Origin: Rivularia sp. PCC 7116
GTDB lineage: Bacteria > Cyanobacteriota > Cyanobacteriia > Cyanobacteriales > Nostocaceae
Direction: 5' to 3'
Assembly (NCBI RefSeq): GCF_000316665.1
Contig: NC_019678.1
Span: 3,162,001 to 3,226,000, forward strand
Length of the DNA stretch: 64,000 nucleotides
In this document: positions 55,815-64,000 of the stretch, one piece after another
Layout: every line of letters begins with the position of its first letter
Numbering within the stretch: position 1 is the first letter of the stretch
Notes under the pieces: generated by a model
Database searches by the model: none
What the model saw: the letters and a program-made list of their open reading frames with translations, nothing else
What the model was told of the DNA's origin: nothing
Translations under genes and position numbers: made by a program

Positions 55815-56858
55815 ATGAGAATTGCTCAAATTTCTCCTTTATGGGAGCGCGTTCCTCCCTACCGCTACGGCGGAATAGAACTGATTGTTAAACTTCTTAC
55901 TGATGAATTGGTTCGGCGCGGTCATCAAGTAACTTTGTTCGCTTCTGGAGACTCAGTTACTCCTTCAAAGTTGCACTCAGTTCACGATCGCGCCTTACGT
56001 CTAGACTCTTCAATTCAAGAGCCAGACATTTATCATCAAATGATTCTCGCTGATGTATATCAAAAGGCATATGCCGATTTTGATATTATTCATTCACACA
56101 TAGGCTATGCATCTTTGCCCTACAGCAGTTTCGTCAAAACGCCTACCGTGCATACGCTTCATGGTGCATTTTGTTCCGATACGATCAAGATACATCGGCG
56201 TTTTTACGAACAGCCTTTAATTAGTATTTCAGAAGCGCAGCGAGAACCTTGTTTGGATTTGAATTATGTTCGTACTGTTTACAACGGTATTGATACATCT
56301 GTGTATCCCTTCTACAGCACACCCGCACAACCTGCTTATTTAGCTTTTATAGGTAGAATTTCGCCACAAAAAGGAGCAGCAGAAGCTATACAAATTGCTC
56401 GTGCTAATAATTTACCCTTGAAAATGGCTGGAAAAGTTGACGTGGTGGATGCTGATTATTATCGCGAACAAGTCGAACCATTGATTGATGGCGAACAAAT
56501 TCAATATCTTGGAGAAATTTCCCACGAAGGCAAAGTAAAGCTGTTGGGTGAAGCAATAGCAACTTTATTTCCTATCAATTGGAGAGAGCCTTTTGGTTTA
56601 GTAATGATTGAGTCTATGGCTACTGGTACCCCCGTTGTTGCAATAAATTTGGGTTCCGTACCAGAAGTTGTTGCGGATGGAAAAACAGGTTTTGTTTGCG
56701 ATGACACAGACAAAATGATTGAGATGGTACCAAAAGCTACAAAATTAGACCGCCAAACTTGCCGCGAATACATCGTTAGTCGATTCAGTGTTGAATCTAT
56801 GACTGATGAGTATGAAAGAGCTTATTCTATGGTTTTGAATTCTAAGCAATCAGTGTAA
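55815..56858 (+). CDS. Family 4 glycosyltransferase
   Basis: A 347-residue GT-B enzyme. The N-terminal domain begins MRIAQISPLWERVPP and YGGIELIVKLLTDELVRRGHQ, typical of GT4. The donor-binding domain contains AFIGRISPQKGAAEAIQIA, NWREPFGLVMIESMATGTPVVA and the E-x7-E motif region EPFGLVMIE. Such enzymes transfer a nucleotide-activated sugar to polysaccharide or lipid; the acceptor is unknown. It lies about 0.9 kb before an amylo-alpha-1,6-glucosidase-type gene on the same strand, a pair I recall as common in cyanobacteria. ATG start with AGGTG ribosome site. Confidence 0.87.
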   Translation: MRIAQISPLWERVPPYRYGGIELIVKLLTDELVRRGHQVTLFASGDSVTPSKLHSVHDRALRLDSSIQEPDIYHQMILADVYQKAYADFDIIHSHIGYASLPYSSFVKTPTVHTLHGAFCSDTIKIHRRFYEQPLISISEAQREPCLDLNYVRTVYNGIDTSVYPFYSTPAQPAYLAFIGRISPQKGAAEAIQIARANNLPLKMAGKVDVVDADYYREQVEPLIDGEQIQYLGEISHEGKVKLLGEAIATLFPINWREPFGLVMIESMATGTPVVAINLGSVPEVVADGKTGFVCDDTDKMIEMVPKATKLDRQTCREYIVSRFSVESMTDEYERAYSMVLNSKQSV

Positions 56859-57773
56859 ACTACCAATTAATGAGATTTCAGGATTAATTTCGTCCACTTT
56901 CTACCATTGACAGCTTCGACAACATTAAATAGTACATGATATTACTATTGTAGTCTGCCCGTAGGTAGACTTTTTTATTGTAAGATATCTAATTTACCTG
57001 ACGATATTATTAGGATAAAGCACTTCTTGAAGATGATGAAAGCTGTCTCCTAATTCTACCTAACTAGATGAATTAAAATATCAAAGTGTAAAAAAGTCTT
57101 AACTTAGGTGGGTCTTGAAGTCCTGTTGGTATACTTTATTTTTTATAACTTCCTTATATTCAACTCCTAGACAAAATATCGAATCAGCTGATAGCTTAAG
57201 TAATATTAGATTACATAATATTCAACAAATACTAAAATACATTAAAAATCAATTATTGATAATTTGAAATTAAGTTAACAATTTATGGTATAAGTAAAAA
57301 AATGTATTGTTTTTTCTCTGCTCAAGATAAAGAACAATGTTTATAACTATGTTTATATTTGCTTTCCGTATATTTAAATAAATATAGATAAGAATTATAT
57401 AATCTATTTAAATAGTTTACGGTAATAGTTAGTAGATAAAGATTATAAAGGCTGTTCCCATCACTGTCAGTGTAGGTAATGGTCAAGATACTTAGTGTAT
57501 AAGACTTTTAGGCAGAAACGCTAAAAGAACTAGGTACAAATAAATTATAAATATTAGTTGATTTTGTTTAATCGAGGATTGCTATTTAGGATACTTTTTT
57601 AAAGGTACAGATTCATAAAGATTTAATATATTAGCCTTTTTGTGTCCCCTAACTTGTCTGAATGCGATTAATGCTTTTGCTTGATGGCTCAAATCAGTTT
57701 TGAACAGCGTCTTTTTTCCTGCTGACGCATTCTTAACAAAGAAAATATACACCTGTACACGGAATTTTTGCTA
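56859..57773. other. Gene-free AT-rich spacer
   Basis: About 915 bases. Apart from the terminator at 56952-56976 it is AT-rich and lacks supported ORFs. It should contain the promoter of the amylo-alpha-1,6-glucosidase-type gene. No RNA gene recognised. Confidence 0.4.
56952..56976 (+). terminator. Rho-independent terminator after the glycosyltransferase gene
   Basis: AGTCTGCC / GGTAGACT stem with one G-T pair, loop CGTA, and six T residues. Confidence 0.75.
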
Positions 57774-60056
57774 ATGACACCGGATACCTTAATGACACCG
57801 GAAAAAATTACACTAGACGGAAAAACTTTTGTTCCTGCCGACCAAATTCCCATACCAGAGTGGCCTTGTGTTTTAAGCGAAAGGCCACAAGCATCTTTAA
57901 CTATAAAAGATGATGATTTGTTTTTGGTAACAGATACTTTGGGTAATATTGCTGGTTGTTCGCTCAATGATATCAACCCTAGTATGGGTTTATTTTGCTG
58001 CGATACGCGATTTCTAAGCCGATTAGATTTTCAAATTGAAGGGCGATCGCCAATTTTGCTTAGTAGTACCGCGGATAAAGGGTTTTCACTTTCGGTGTTA
58101 TGTACGAATCCCAGAATTGAAGATCGTCTTCAAGCAGATACGGTCGGAATTCGTAGGGAACTAGTACTTAATGGTGCCTTATTTGAAGAGATAGAAATAT
58201 CTAACTACAGTACGACTACTGTCAGCTTTGAAATAAGTATTAGCTTCGATGCAGATTATGTCGATTTATTTGAAGTCCGTGGTTTTAGTAGGGATGAACG
58301 CGGTAGACTTTTGCGTTTAGTAGAGCCTAAATCGGAAGAAACTGTCAATAGCGAGGCAGCAATAGCAAAAGGTGAAGATTCGGAAGCTAAGGAAGAAGCC
58401 CTAACCCTTGCTTATCAAGGTTTAGATAATATGATCATGGAATCGCGCATCCATTTTCAGCATCGTCAACCTGATTATTTTAAAGGTTATACAGCCGTTT
58501 GGCAGTTGGAGCTAGGCAGTCACGAAACCCAAAAGCTGGGTTATCGGATTAATATGTTTACCAATAATAAGCCTAGCTCCACAGTTAGCGCTCCTGTAAC
58601 TTTGGTTCAGGCTAGATCTGCTGAGATGATGGAGGAGCAGGATTGGGTACAAAAGATTACTCAAATTCGCTCGGACAAAGGTACTTTTGATCGAGTTATC
58701 GAGCGAAGCGAACAAGACATGTATTTGTTGCGGCAGTCTTTTGGTAAGTCGATGACTGTTTCTGCTGGAGTACCTTGGTTTTCGACTTTGTTTGGCAGAG
58801 ATTCATTGATTACTGCTTACCAAACGTTAATGCTCAATCCAGAAATAGCCAAGGAGACTTTAGGTTTACTTGCTCGCTATCAAGGCAAAGTCGAAGATGA
58901 TTGGCGCGAAGAAGAACCAGGAAAAATTCTTCATGAATTGCGCTTTGGAGAATTAGCTCGTACTCAAGAAATTCCCCATACGCCTTACTACGGTACGGTT
59001 GATGCTACTCCTTTATGGTTAATGCTATATGCCGAGTACTATGCCTGGACTCACGATGGTGAAACTTTAGAGCAACTTTGGCCAAATGCTTTAGCTGCAA
59101 TGGATTGGATCGACCGTAATTTAAAAGAAACGGGCTACCTCAGCTATATTCGGAAATCTAAGCGTGGTTTGCTTAACCAAGGTTGGAAAGATTCTGGAGA
59201 CTGTATTGTAGATCGTAAAGGTGAATTAGCTAACGGTCCGATTACTCTTTGTGAAGTTCAAGCATATGTTTATTCAGCTAAAATGCGCCTTGCTGAAATT
59301 GCTCGGATGAAGAAGCGGCTTGATTTAGCAGATCGTTGGCAGGAAGACGCTAAAAATTTGAAAGCTCGTTTTAATAAAGATTTTTGGATTGAAGACCAAG
59401 ATTTCTGTGCTTTGTCTTTAGATGGTGAAGGCTCTCAAGTAGACAGCATTACCTCTAACCCAGGTCACTGCTTGCAGTTGGGTATTTTTACTCCTGAAAA
59501 TGCTTATAGTGTGGCGGAAAGATTGCGGGCACCCGACATGTTTAATGGTTGGGGTATTCGTACTTTGAGCAGTTTGTCTCCAGCTTACAATCCGATGGGC
59601 TACCATGTAGGTTCAGTATGGCCTCATGATAATGCAATTATCGCAATGGGATTGCGCTCTCTTGGTTTAGTCGATCAAGCTTTGGAAATTTTCCAGGGTT
59701 TATTTGATATGACTTCTATGCAGCCTTATCAACGTCCACCAGAACTATTTTGCGGCTACGAGCGTAATGGTGATGAGGCTCCTGTTAGATATCCTGTTGC
59801 TTGTACTCCTCAAGCCTGGGCTACTGGTTCTATTTTTCAGCTATTGCAAATGATGGTTAATTTAGTTCCCGATGCGCCTAATAATTGTCTAAGAATTATC
59901 GATCCAGCGCTACCCGAATCTATCAATAGTCTTTCTCTTCATAACTTACGAGTTGGTCCGACAATTCTTGATTTAGAATTTGAGCGTTCTGGCAGTACCA
60001 CTGCCTGTCGCGTTGCTAAGAAGCGTGGAAACCTCCGCGTTGTTATCGAAGCATAA
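57774..60056 (+). CDS. Amylo-alpha-1,6-glucosidase / glycogen-debranching-type protein
   Basis: A 760-residue protein with an N-terminal GDE_N_bis domain (about 30-300; FLVTDTLGNIAGCSLND, MGLFCCDTRFLSRLDFQIEG) and a C-terminal (alpha/alpha)6 barrel of the trehalase/glucoamylase type (about 320-740). Signatures are GVPWFSTLFGRDSLI, LLNQGWKDSGDCIVD with a probable catalytic acid, and GYHVGSVWPHDNAIIAMGL. It may debranch glycogen or act on another alpha-glucan or trehalose-like sugar. Related proteins are found next to GT4 genes, as here. Start set at ATG 57774; TTG 57768 is the alternative. It is convergent with the DUF2973 gene. Confidence 0.88.
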   Translation: MTPDTLMTPEKITLDGKTFVPADQIPIPEWPCVLSERPQASLTIKDDDLFLVTDTLGNIAGCSLNDINPSMGLFCCDTRFLSRLDFQIEGRSPILLSSTADKGFSLSVLCTNPRIEDRLQADTVGIRRELVLNGALFEEIEISNYSTTTVSFEISISFDADYVDLFEVRGFSRDERGRLLRLVEPKSEETVNSEAAIAKGEDSEAKEEALTLAYQGLDNMIMESRIHFQHRQPDYFKGYTAVWQLELGSHETQKLGYRINMFTNNKPSSTVSAPVTLVQARSAEMMEEQDWVQKITQIRSDKGTFDRVIERSEQDMYLLRQSFGKSMTVSAGVPWFSTLFGRDSLITAYQTLMLNPEIAKETLGLLARYQGKVEDDWREEEPGKILHELRFGELARTQEIPHTPYYGTVDATPLWLMLYAEYYAWTHDGETLEQLWPNALAAMDWIDRNLKETGYLSYIRKSKRGLLNQGWKDSGDCIVDRKGELANGPITLCEVQAYVYSAKMRLAEIARMKKRLDLADRWQEDAKNLKARFNKDFWIEDQDFCALSLDGEGSQVDSITSNPGHCLQLGIFTPENAYSVAERLRAPDMFNGWGIRTLSSLSPAYNPMGYHVGSVWPHDNAIIAMGLRSLGLVDQALEIFQGLFDMTSMQPYQRPPELFCGYERNGDEAPVRYPVACTPQAWATGSIFQLLQMMVNLVPDAPNNCLRIIDPALPESINSLSLHNLRVGPTILDLEFERSGSTTACRVAKKRGNLRVVIEA

Positions 60057-60099
60057 ATCTATGGGGAAGAATTGCTGAATTCAGCCATAAATTGGAAAT

Positions 60100-60165
60100 G
60101 TAGAGACGCTATTCAATATTCGCGTGCTTATTTGATGCACGGTAATAGTTCAAAGCGTCTCTACA
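60100..60165. repeat. Palindromic GAGACGCT element between convergent genes
   Basis: TGTAGAGACGCT and its complement AGCGTCTCTACA bound 66 bases with a small inner hairpin (GTGC...GCAC). Flanking sequence (GGAAAT / ATTTCC) is also partly symmetric. It may act as a two-way terminator. Confidence 0.55.
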
Positions 60166-60200
60166 CAAATTTCCGATTTGCCCGCAACAAATCATAATCT

Positions 60201-60545
60201 TTAGATTTCCTCTGACTCTCCTTTACTTCCGGGGGATGATTCATAAAGAGCATCAAGCTGTTGGCGAGCATCCTCAACATTAATAGAGCGCATTACCAAT
60301 AAAGGTTCTTTAACAATATTGCCGGAATTATCTAATAATTCTGGATGAGGTACGAAATTCCTTCTTGAAGAAAGCGAATAATTACCTTGATTTCCTCGAA
60401 CGCTGACTCGATCCAGTCTCCCAAATCGCGCTGGATAGTTTCCTTGTCTATCAAAACTAAACATGATTAGATTCCGGATCAAATTCGCAACAGCAATAAA
60501 AGCAAGAATAGTAAAAGCGACAATGTAAAGTAGTTGTAATAGCAT
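60201..60545 (-). CDS. DUF2973-family small membrane protein
   Basis: A 114-residue protein with an N-terminal membrane segment (MLLQLLYIVAFTILAFIAVA) running into NLIRNLIM, then a polar region with PHPELLDNSGNIVKEPLLVMRSI and VEDARQQLDALYESSPG. This layout matches DUF2973 proteins, which are restricted to cyanobacteria and of unknown function. The ATG at 60545 is chosen because AAGGA lies at the correct distance; an upstream start would add eight charged residues before the helix. Single gene, with a long AT-rich upstream region. Confidence 0.75.
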   Translation of the reverse strand: MLLQLLYIVAFTILAFIAVANLIRNLIMFSFDRQGNYPARFGRLDRVSVRGNQGNYSLSSRRNFVPHPELLDNSGNIVKEPLLVMRSINVEDARQQLDALYESSPGSKGESEEI

Positions 60546-61387
60546 TTTCTTTTCCTTTAGGAGCAGCAAGTTTTAAACATTCATTTCAATTAGTCAGAGC
60601 AGGCATTTTTCGCGAGTCGCTTAACTACGTAAATTACTCTCACGTCTTCATATGCCCATAGAAGATCGAGCAAAGCAGACTATACAAAATCAAATCTTCT
60701 GTAGCATTAATTACATTTTCTCTCAAAGGTCATTAATTTTAAAGAACTTTAGAAAAAATATTCATTACTTTATAATTTCCTTGCTGACCTGAAACATCCT
60801 ATTTAGAGTGGAATCGCATTGTAACATTACAATATAACAGCAACTAATTTAAAATTCCCACCTGGTATAAAAGCAACTCTAAATAATATGTTGTCTGCTT
60901 TCACTTCATCCGCAGCAAACTAATTAGGTCAACAAATAGGATCGCTGTTGCTTATCCGAAGACAACTGCGATTTTGTTTCTGACGAGTTTTGTAAAGGAA
61001 CCTTACCAATACTCGAAATCTTTCAGCAATCGGTGCAAGATTGTGTTAGATAACTTTGGCTCCAGCAAATTCGAGTCTCGCATAAATGAGAAGAAAAATC
61101 CGAATTTTATTACTAATATTAACGTTCTTTAATATTCTTAACATTTAAAGGAGTATGTTTTTTCAATTAGAACCTTAAAAAAATCTGTAATTCTGATTAC
61201 ACTTTGATTATATATATTGATTTTCTAATTTGTACATAACCAAAAGACTGAATATGTAGATATAGCTTGTCAATAGAGAAGACTATGTAAATTGTATTGA
61301 CGAAATCTTAGGAAAGAGTTATACAGTCTACCGCAAGGTCGTTAATATAGATGCAGTTCCATAATATATAGAGTAAATAGTTCGCCA
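60546..61387. other. Divergent AT-rich region upstream of thrS
   Basis: About 840 bases carrying promoters for thrS and the DUF2973 gene. No supported ORF. A tRNA-like or T-box leader could not be recognised, and T-boxes are not expected in cyanobacteria. 60890-61085 is somewhat GC-richer and may be transcribed leader. Confidence 0.4.
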
Positions 61388-63235
61388 ATGGTTAAACAGC
61401 CGATATCGCCCCCGGAGTCTCTTAATCAATCTGAAGAACCGGCAAAAATTAATTTACCGCGTACCAGCGAGTCTGAGGATTTAAAAAAGATTCGTCATAC
61501 GACTTCTCACATCATGGCAATGGCGGTACAAAAGCTGTTTCCCAAGGCGCAAGTCACCATTGGTCCGTGGATTGAAAACGGTTTTTACTACGATTTTGAA
61601 AATTCAGAACCTTTTACCGAGAAGGATTTGAAAGCCATTTACAAGCAGATGGTGAAAATAATTAATCGTAAATTACCCGTTAGAAGAGAAGAAGTAAGTC
61701 GGGAGGAAGCCGAACGTAGAATCAAAGAAATTAACGAACCTTATAAATTAGAAATTCTAGAAGATATTAAAGAAGAACCGATTACTATCTACCACTTAGG
61801 GGATGAATGGTGGGATTTATGTGCTGGTCCTCATTTAGAAAATACTGGAGAATTAACGCCCAAAGCGATTGAATTAGAAAGTGTCGCTGGTGCTTATTGG
61901 CGCGGAGATGAAAATAAAGCACAGTTACAGCGTATTTATGGTACCGCTTGGGAAAATCCAGAGCAGCTAGCAGAGTATAAGCGACGTAAAGAAGAAGCAA
62001 TGCGTCGCGACCATCGTAAATTAGGTAAAGAGTTAGGTTTATTTGTATTTTCCGATTTAGTTGGCCCAGGTTTACCCCTGTGGACTCCCAAAGGTACTTT
62101 ATTAAGAAGTCTATTAGAAGATTTTCTTAAACAAGAACAGTTAAAGCGGGGTTATTTACCTGTAGTAACTCCTCATATTGCCAAAGTTGATTTATTTAAA
62201 AAATCCGGACACTGGCAGAAATACAAAGAAGATATGTTCCCCCTGATGGCAGAAGATCAGGAAGCTGCCAAATTAGAAGACGGTTTTGTAATGAAGCCGA
62301 TGAACTGTCCGTTTCACATTCAAATATACGACAACGAACTGCGTTCCTATCGAGAATTACCAATACGTTTAGCTGAATTCGGTACAGTTTACCGCTACGA
62401 ACAATCTGGAGAATTAGGGGGATTAACAAGAGTAAGAGGTTTTACTGTAGATGATTCTCACTTATTCGTAACTCCCGAACAATTAGACGAAGAATTTCTC
62501 AACGTTGTAGATTTGATTTTGTCAGTTTTTAATAAATTGCAACTAAAGAATTTTAGAGCCAGATTCAGTTTCCGCGACCCAGAAAACAAAGAAAAATATA
62601 TTGGTTCAGATGAAGCTTGGGAAAAAGCTCAAGGTGCGATTCGTAGGGCTGTTGAAAAGCTAGGAATGGAGCATTTTGAAGGAATAGGTGAAGCTGCTTT
62701 TTACGGCCCAAAATTAGACTTTATTTTTCAAGATGCGCTGCAAAGAGAATGGCAGTTGGGAACTGTACAAGTTGACTATAATTTACCCGAACGCTTCAAA
62801 CTAGAATACGTTGCTGAAGATGGTTCTCGTCAACGTCCAATAATGATTCACCGTGCGCCCTTCGGTTCTTTAGAAAGATTAATTGGTATTTTAATCGAAG
62901 AATATGCAGGTGATTTTCCTTTATGGTTAGCACCAGTACAAGCAAGATTATTACCAGTTACAGAAGTCCAATTAGATTTCGCTAAAGAAGTCGCAGCCAA
63001 AATGATTTCGTTAGGTATTCGTGCCGAAGTTGATACTAGTGGCGATAGACTTGGTAAACTAATACGTAATGCCGAAAAACAGAAAATTCCCGTAATGGCT
63101 GTAGTGGGACAAAAAGAAGTAGAATCCAATTCTTTAAGTATTCGTACCCGTGCTTCCGGGGATTTAGGAACTATGTCCGTATCCGAAGTACTGGACAATA
63201 TGAAGAATGCTATTACCAATTACAGCAACTTTTAG
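61388..63235 (+). CDS. thrS: Threonyl-tRNA synthetase (without TGS domain)
   Basis: Class II synthetase of 615 residues that charges tRNA-Thr. The N-terminal TGS domain of E. coli ThrS is missing. After about 35 residues the editing domain starts with HTTSHIMAMAV (HxxxH) and later has LCAGPHLENTGEL. Catalytic motifs: MKPMNCPFHIQIY with the zinc-binding Cys, YRYEQSGELGGLTRVRGFTV, and GTVQVDYNLPERF. The anticodon-binding domain ends the protein (LAPVQARLLPVTEVQ). The lack of TGS is usual in cyanobacterial ThrS as I know it. ATG start at 61388. A hairpin follows the stop. Confidence 0.96.
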   Translation: MVKQPISPPESLNQSEEPAKINLPRTSESEDLKKIRHTTSHIMAMAVQKLFPKAQVTIGPWIENGFYYDFENSEPFTEKDLKAIYKQMVKIINRKLPVRREEVSREEAERRIKEINEPYKLEILEDIKEEPITIYHLGDEWWDLCAGPHLENTGELTPKAIELESVAGAYWRGDENKAQLQRIYGTAWENPEQLAEYKRRKEEAMRRDHRKLGKELGLFVFSDLVGPGLPLWTPKGTLLRSLLEDFLKQEQLKRGYLPVVTPHIAKVDLFKKSGHWQKYKEDMFPLMAEDQEAAKLEDGFVMKPMNCPFHIQIYDNELRSYRELPIRLAEFGTVYRYEQSGELGGLTRVRGFTVDDSHLFVTPEQLDEEFLNVVDLILSVFNKLQLKNFRARFSFRDPENKEKYIGSDEAWEKAQGAIRRAVEKLGMEHFEGIGEAAFYGPKLDFIFQDALQREWQLGTVQVDYNLPERFKLEYVAEDGSRQRPIMIHRAPFGSLERLIGILIEEYAGDFPLWLAPVQARLLPVTEVQLDFAKEVAAKMISLGIRAEVDTSGDRLGKLIRNAEKQKIPVMAVVGQKEVESNSLSIRTRASGDLGTMSVSEVLDNMKNAITNYSNF

Positions 63236-63245
63236 GAGACAATAG

Positions 63246-63265
63246 AAGTGGGCTAATGCCCACTT
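63246..63265 (+). terminator. Hairpin after thrS
   Basis: Perfect AAGTGGGC / GCCCACTT stem with loop TAAT, but without a strong T-tract; it may weaken read-through into the toxin-antitoxin genes. Confidence 0.45.
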
Positions 63266-63305
63266 GCTATTACCGAATTTATATAAATACCCAAAAAATA
63301 ACATT

Positions 63306-63494
63306 ATGAGTACTCCAAAAGAAAGCATCCAATCTATTTTGAAACAGTTACCGGATGATTGTTCAGTTGAAGATATTCAATATCATTTGTATGTCAGCGA
63401 AAAAGTGCGACGTAGCATAGAAGTAGCCGATACTAGAGGAACAAGGACACACAATGAGGCCAAAGAACGTTTAAGCAAATGGCTTATCAAGTAG
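63306..63494 (+). CDS. Antitoxin of a ParE/RelE-type pair
   Basis: 62 residues, acidic and helical: MSTPKESIQSILKQLPDDCS, VEDIQYHLYVSEKVRRSIEV and a basic tail (THNEAKERLSKWLIK). The layout fits small antitoxins of the type found before RelE/ParE toxins in cyanobacteria. The ATG at 63306 is preferred over an upstream start that would add 14 residues. It overlaps the toxin gene by 16 bases, as is usual for such modules. The antitoxin family itself was not identified. Confidence 0.75.
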   Translation: MSTPKESIQSILKQLPDDCSVEDIQYHLYVSEKVRRSIEVADTRGTRTHNEAKERLSKWLIK

Positions 63495-63778
63495 TATGGT
63501 CACCTAAAGCTTTAGATGATGTAGAAGCAATTGCTGTATATATCTCTCGCGATTCTGCTTCCTATGCTGCTGCGGTAATTAAGAAAATACTTGATGTGAC
63601 TCGTAGTTTGGATCGCTGTCCTACTTCTGGTGAAGTTGTACCAGAATTTGATGATGATAGCATCAGACAACAGTTTGCCTACATGTATCGAATTATCTAC
63701 CGTATCAAGGACAAGACAGTTACTATTGCCACGGTAACTTACAAAAAGAAACTGCTGGAGGAATTTGGCGAAGAGTAA
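63479..63778 (+). CDS. ParE/RelE-family toxin
   Basis: 99 residues with the family layout: an N-terminal strand VVWSPKALDDVEAIAVYIS, a helix pair AAAVIKKILDVTRSLDRCP, then SGEVVPEFDDDSIRQQFAYMYRIIYRI and a C-terminal strand KTVTIATVTYKKKLL. ParE members poison gyrase and RelE members cleave ribosome-bound mRNA. The helix-rich body and the RQ...YRIIYRI strand fit ParE somewhat better. It overlaps its antitoxin gene and a good terminator follows. Confidence 0.85.
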   Translation: MAYQVVWSPKALDDVEAIAVYISRDSASYAAAVIKKILDVTRSLDRCPTSGEVVPEFDDDSIRQQFAYMYRIIYRIKDKTVTIATVTYKKKLLEEFGEE

Positions 63779-63815
63779 TACATCTTTCTAAAGAACCACT
63801 TTAATCTAAGTAAAA

Positions 63816-63846
63816 ACTCGGCTTAATTCTATAGCCGGGTTTTTTC
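63816..63846 (+). terminator. Rho-independent terminator of the toxin-antitoxin operon
   Basis: ACTCGGCT / AGCCGGGT stem (8 bp with one T-G pair), nine-base loop and seven T residues. Confidence 0.75.
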
Positions 63847-63949
63847 TATTGGAAGGGTTAGTTGTTAGTTATTGTGGTTAATTTTTTGTCGGGTGTGTGA
63901 CGCGGCTAATAAACTATCTACTAACCACTAACAAATAACCAAAATAAAT

Positions 63950-63972
63950 GGGGGTGATGATGCATCACCCCC
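63950..63972. terminator. Palindromic hairpin near the window end
   Basis: GGGGGTGAT / ATCACCCCC perfect 9-bp stem with a five-base loop. It may be the terminator of a gene beyond the window or a dispersed repeat. The preceding 100 bases carry CTAACCA heptamers. Confidence 0.45.
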
Positions 63973-64000
63973 ACCAAATATTTCTATAACGATTTAATAG

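Overview
The window comes from a filamentous, probably heterocyst-forming cyanobacterium of the Nostocales type (Nostoc/Calothrix/Rivularia-like). The evidence is photosystem I subunit PsaD, NDH-1 subunit NdhS, ferredoxin-thioredoxin reductase variable chain, Thf1/Psb29, a CpcT/CpeT-type bilin lyase, many HIP1 octamers (GCGATCGC; at least fifteen seen by eye), and intergenic spacers full of degenerate heptamer tandem repeats (ATTACCA-, AACAGTT- and CTAACTC-type). Codon use is AT-rich throughout. No rRNA, tRNA, CRISPR array or recognisable transposase gene was found.

Layout. 0-10 kb: a truncated ExbD, a small holin-family membrane protein, thf1, a bilin lyase, a STAS regulator, hemF, an SRPBCC protein, an Mrp-type ATPase, rodA, ndhS and a HAS-barrel-like protein. 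10-18 kb: a CPA2 antiporter with universal-stress domains, a UDP-glucuronate decarboxylase next to UDP-glucose dehydrogenase (a UDP-xylose pathway pair), an APC permease and a DUF2993 protein. 19-27 kb, minus strand: cinA, mutL, an adenosine-deaminase-like enzyme and a hybrid histidine kinase. 27-39 kb: purA, rplY, an aminoglycoside-phosphotransferase/AAA fusion, a YdcF protein, ftrV, a PP2C phosphatase, NfeD plus SPFH proteins, a Zur-like regulator, purS and purQ.

39.5-51.4 kb is an accessory block between purQ and psaD. It holds a 1548-residue protein with a CHAT protease, a STAND NTPase, a membrane segment and 14 WD40 repeats (NLR-like). It also holds a broken Uma2 gene, an ImmA-type metalloprotease with its XRE repressor and, divergently, an operon of a 74-residue protein, a Cas4-like Fe-S nuclease and a long prokaryotic Argonaute with an apparently complete catalytic tetrad. 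An intact Uma2 nuclease and an orphan protein with a class I glutamine-amidotransferase-like catalytic triad follow. This is the best candidate for a little-described system: a nuclease-Argonaute defence module possibly controlled by a protease-sensitive repressor.

51.6-64 kb: psaD, a DICT-GAF histidine kinase, a 1.5 kb gene-poor stretch, a GT4 glycosyltransferase and an amylo-alpha-1,6-glucosidase-type enzyme, a DUF2973 protein, thrS and a ParE/RelE toxin-antitoxin pair.

The window also carries several palindromic MITE-like elements. One has inserted in frame into purA exactly within a HIP1 site; another lies in, or just upstream of, the 5' end of the antiporter gene. All family calls rest on reading the translated sequences; no database search was run.
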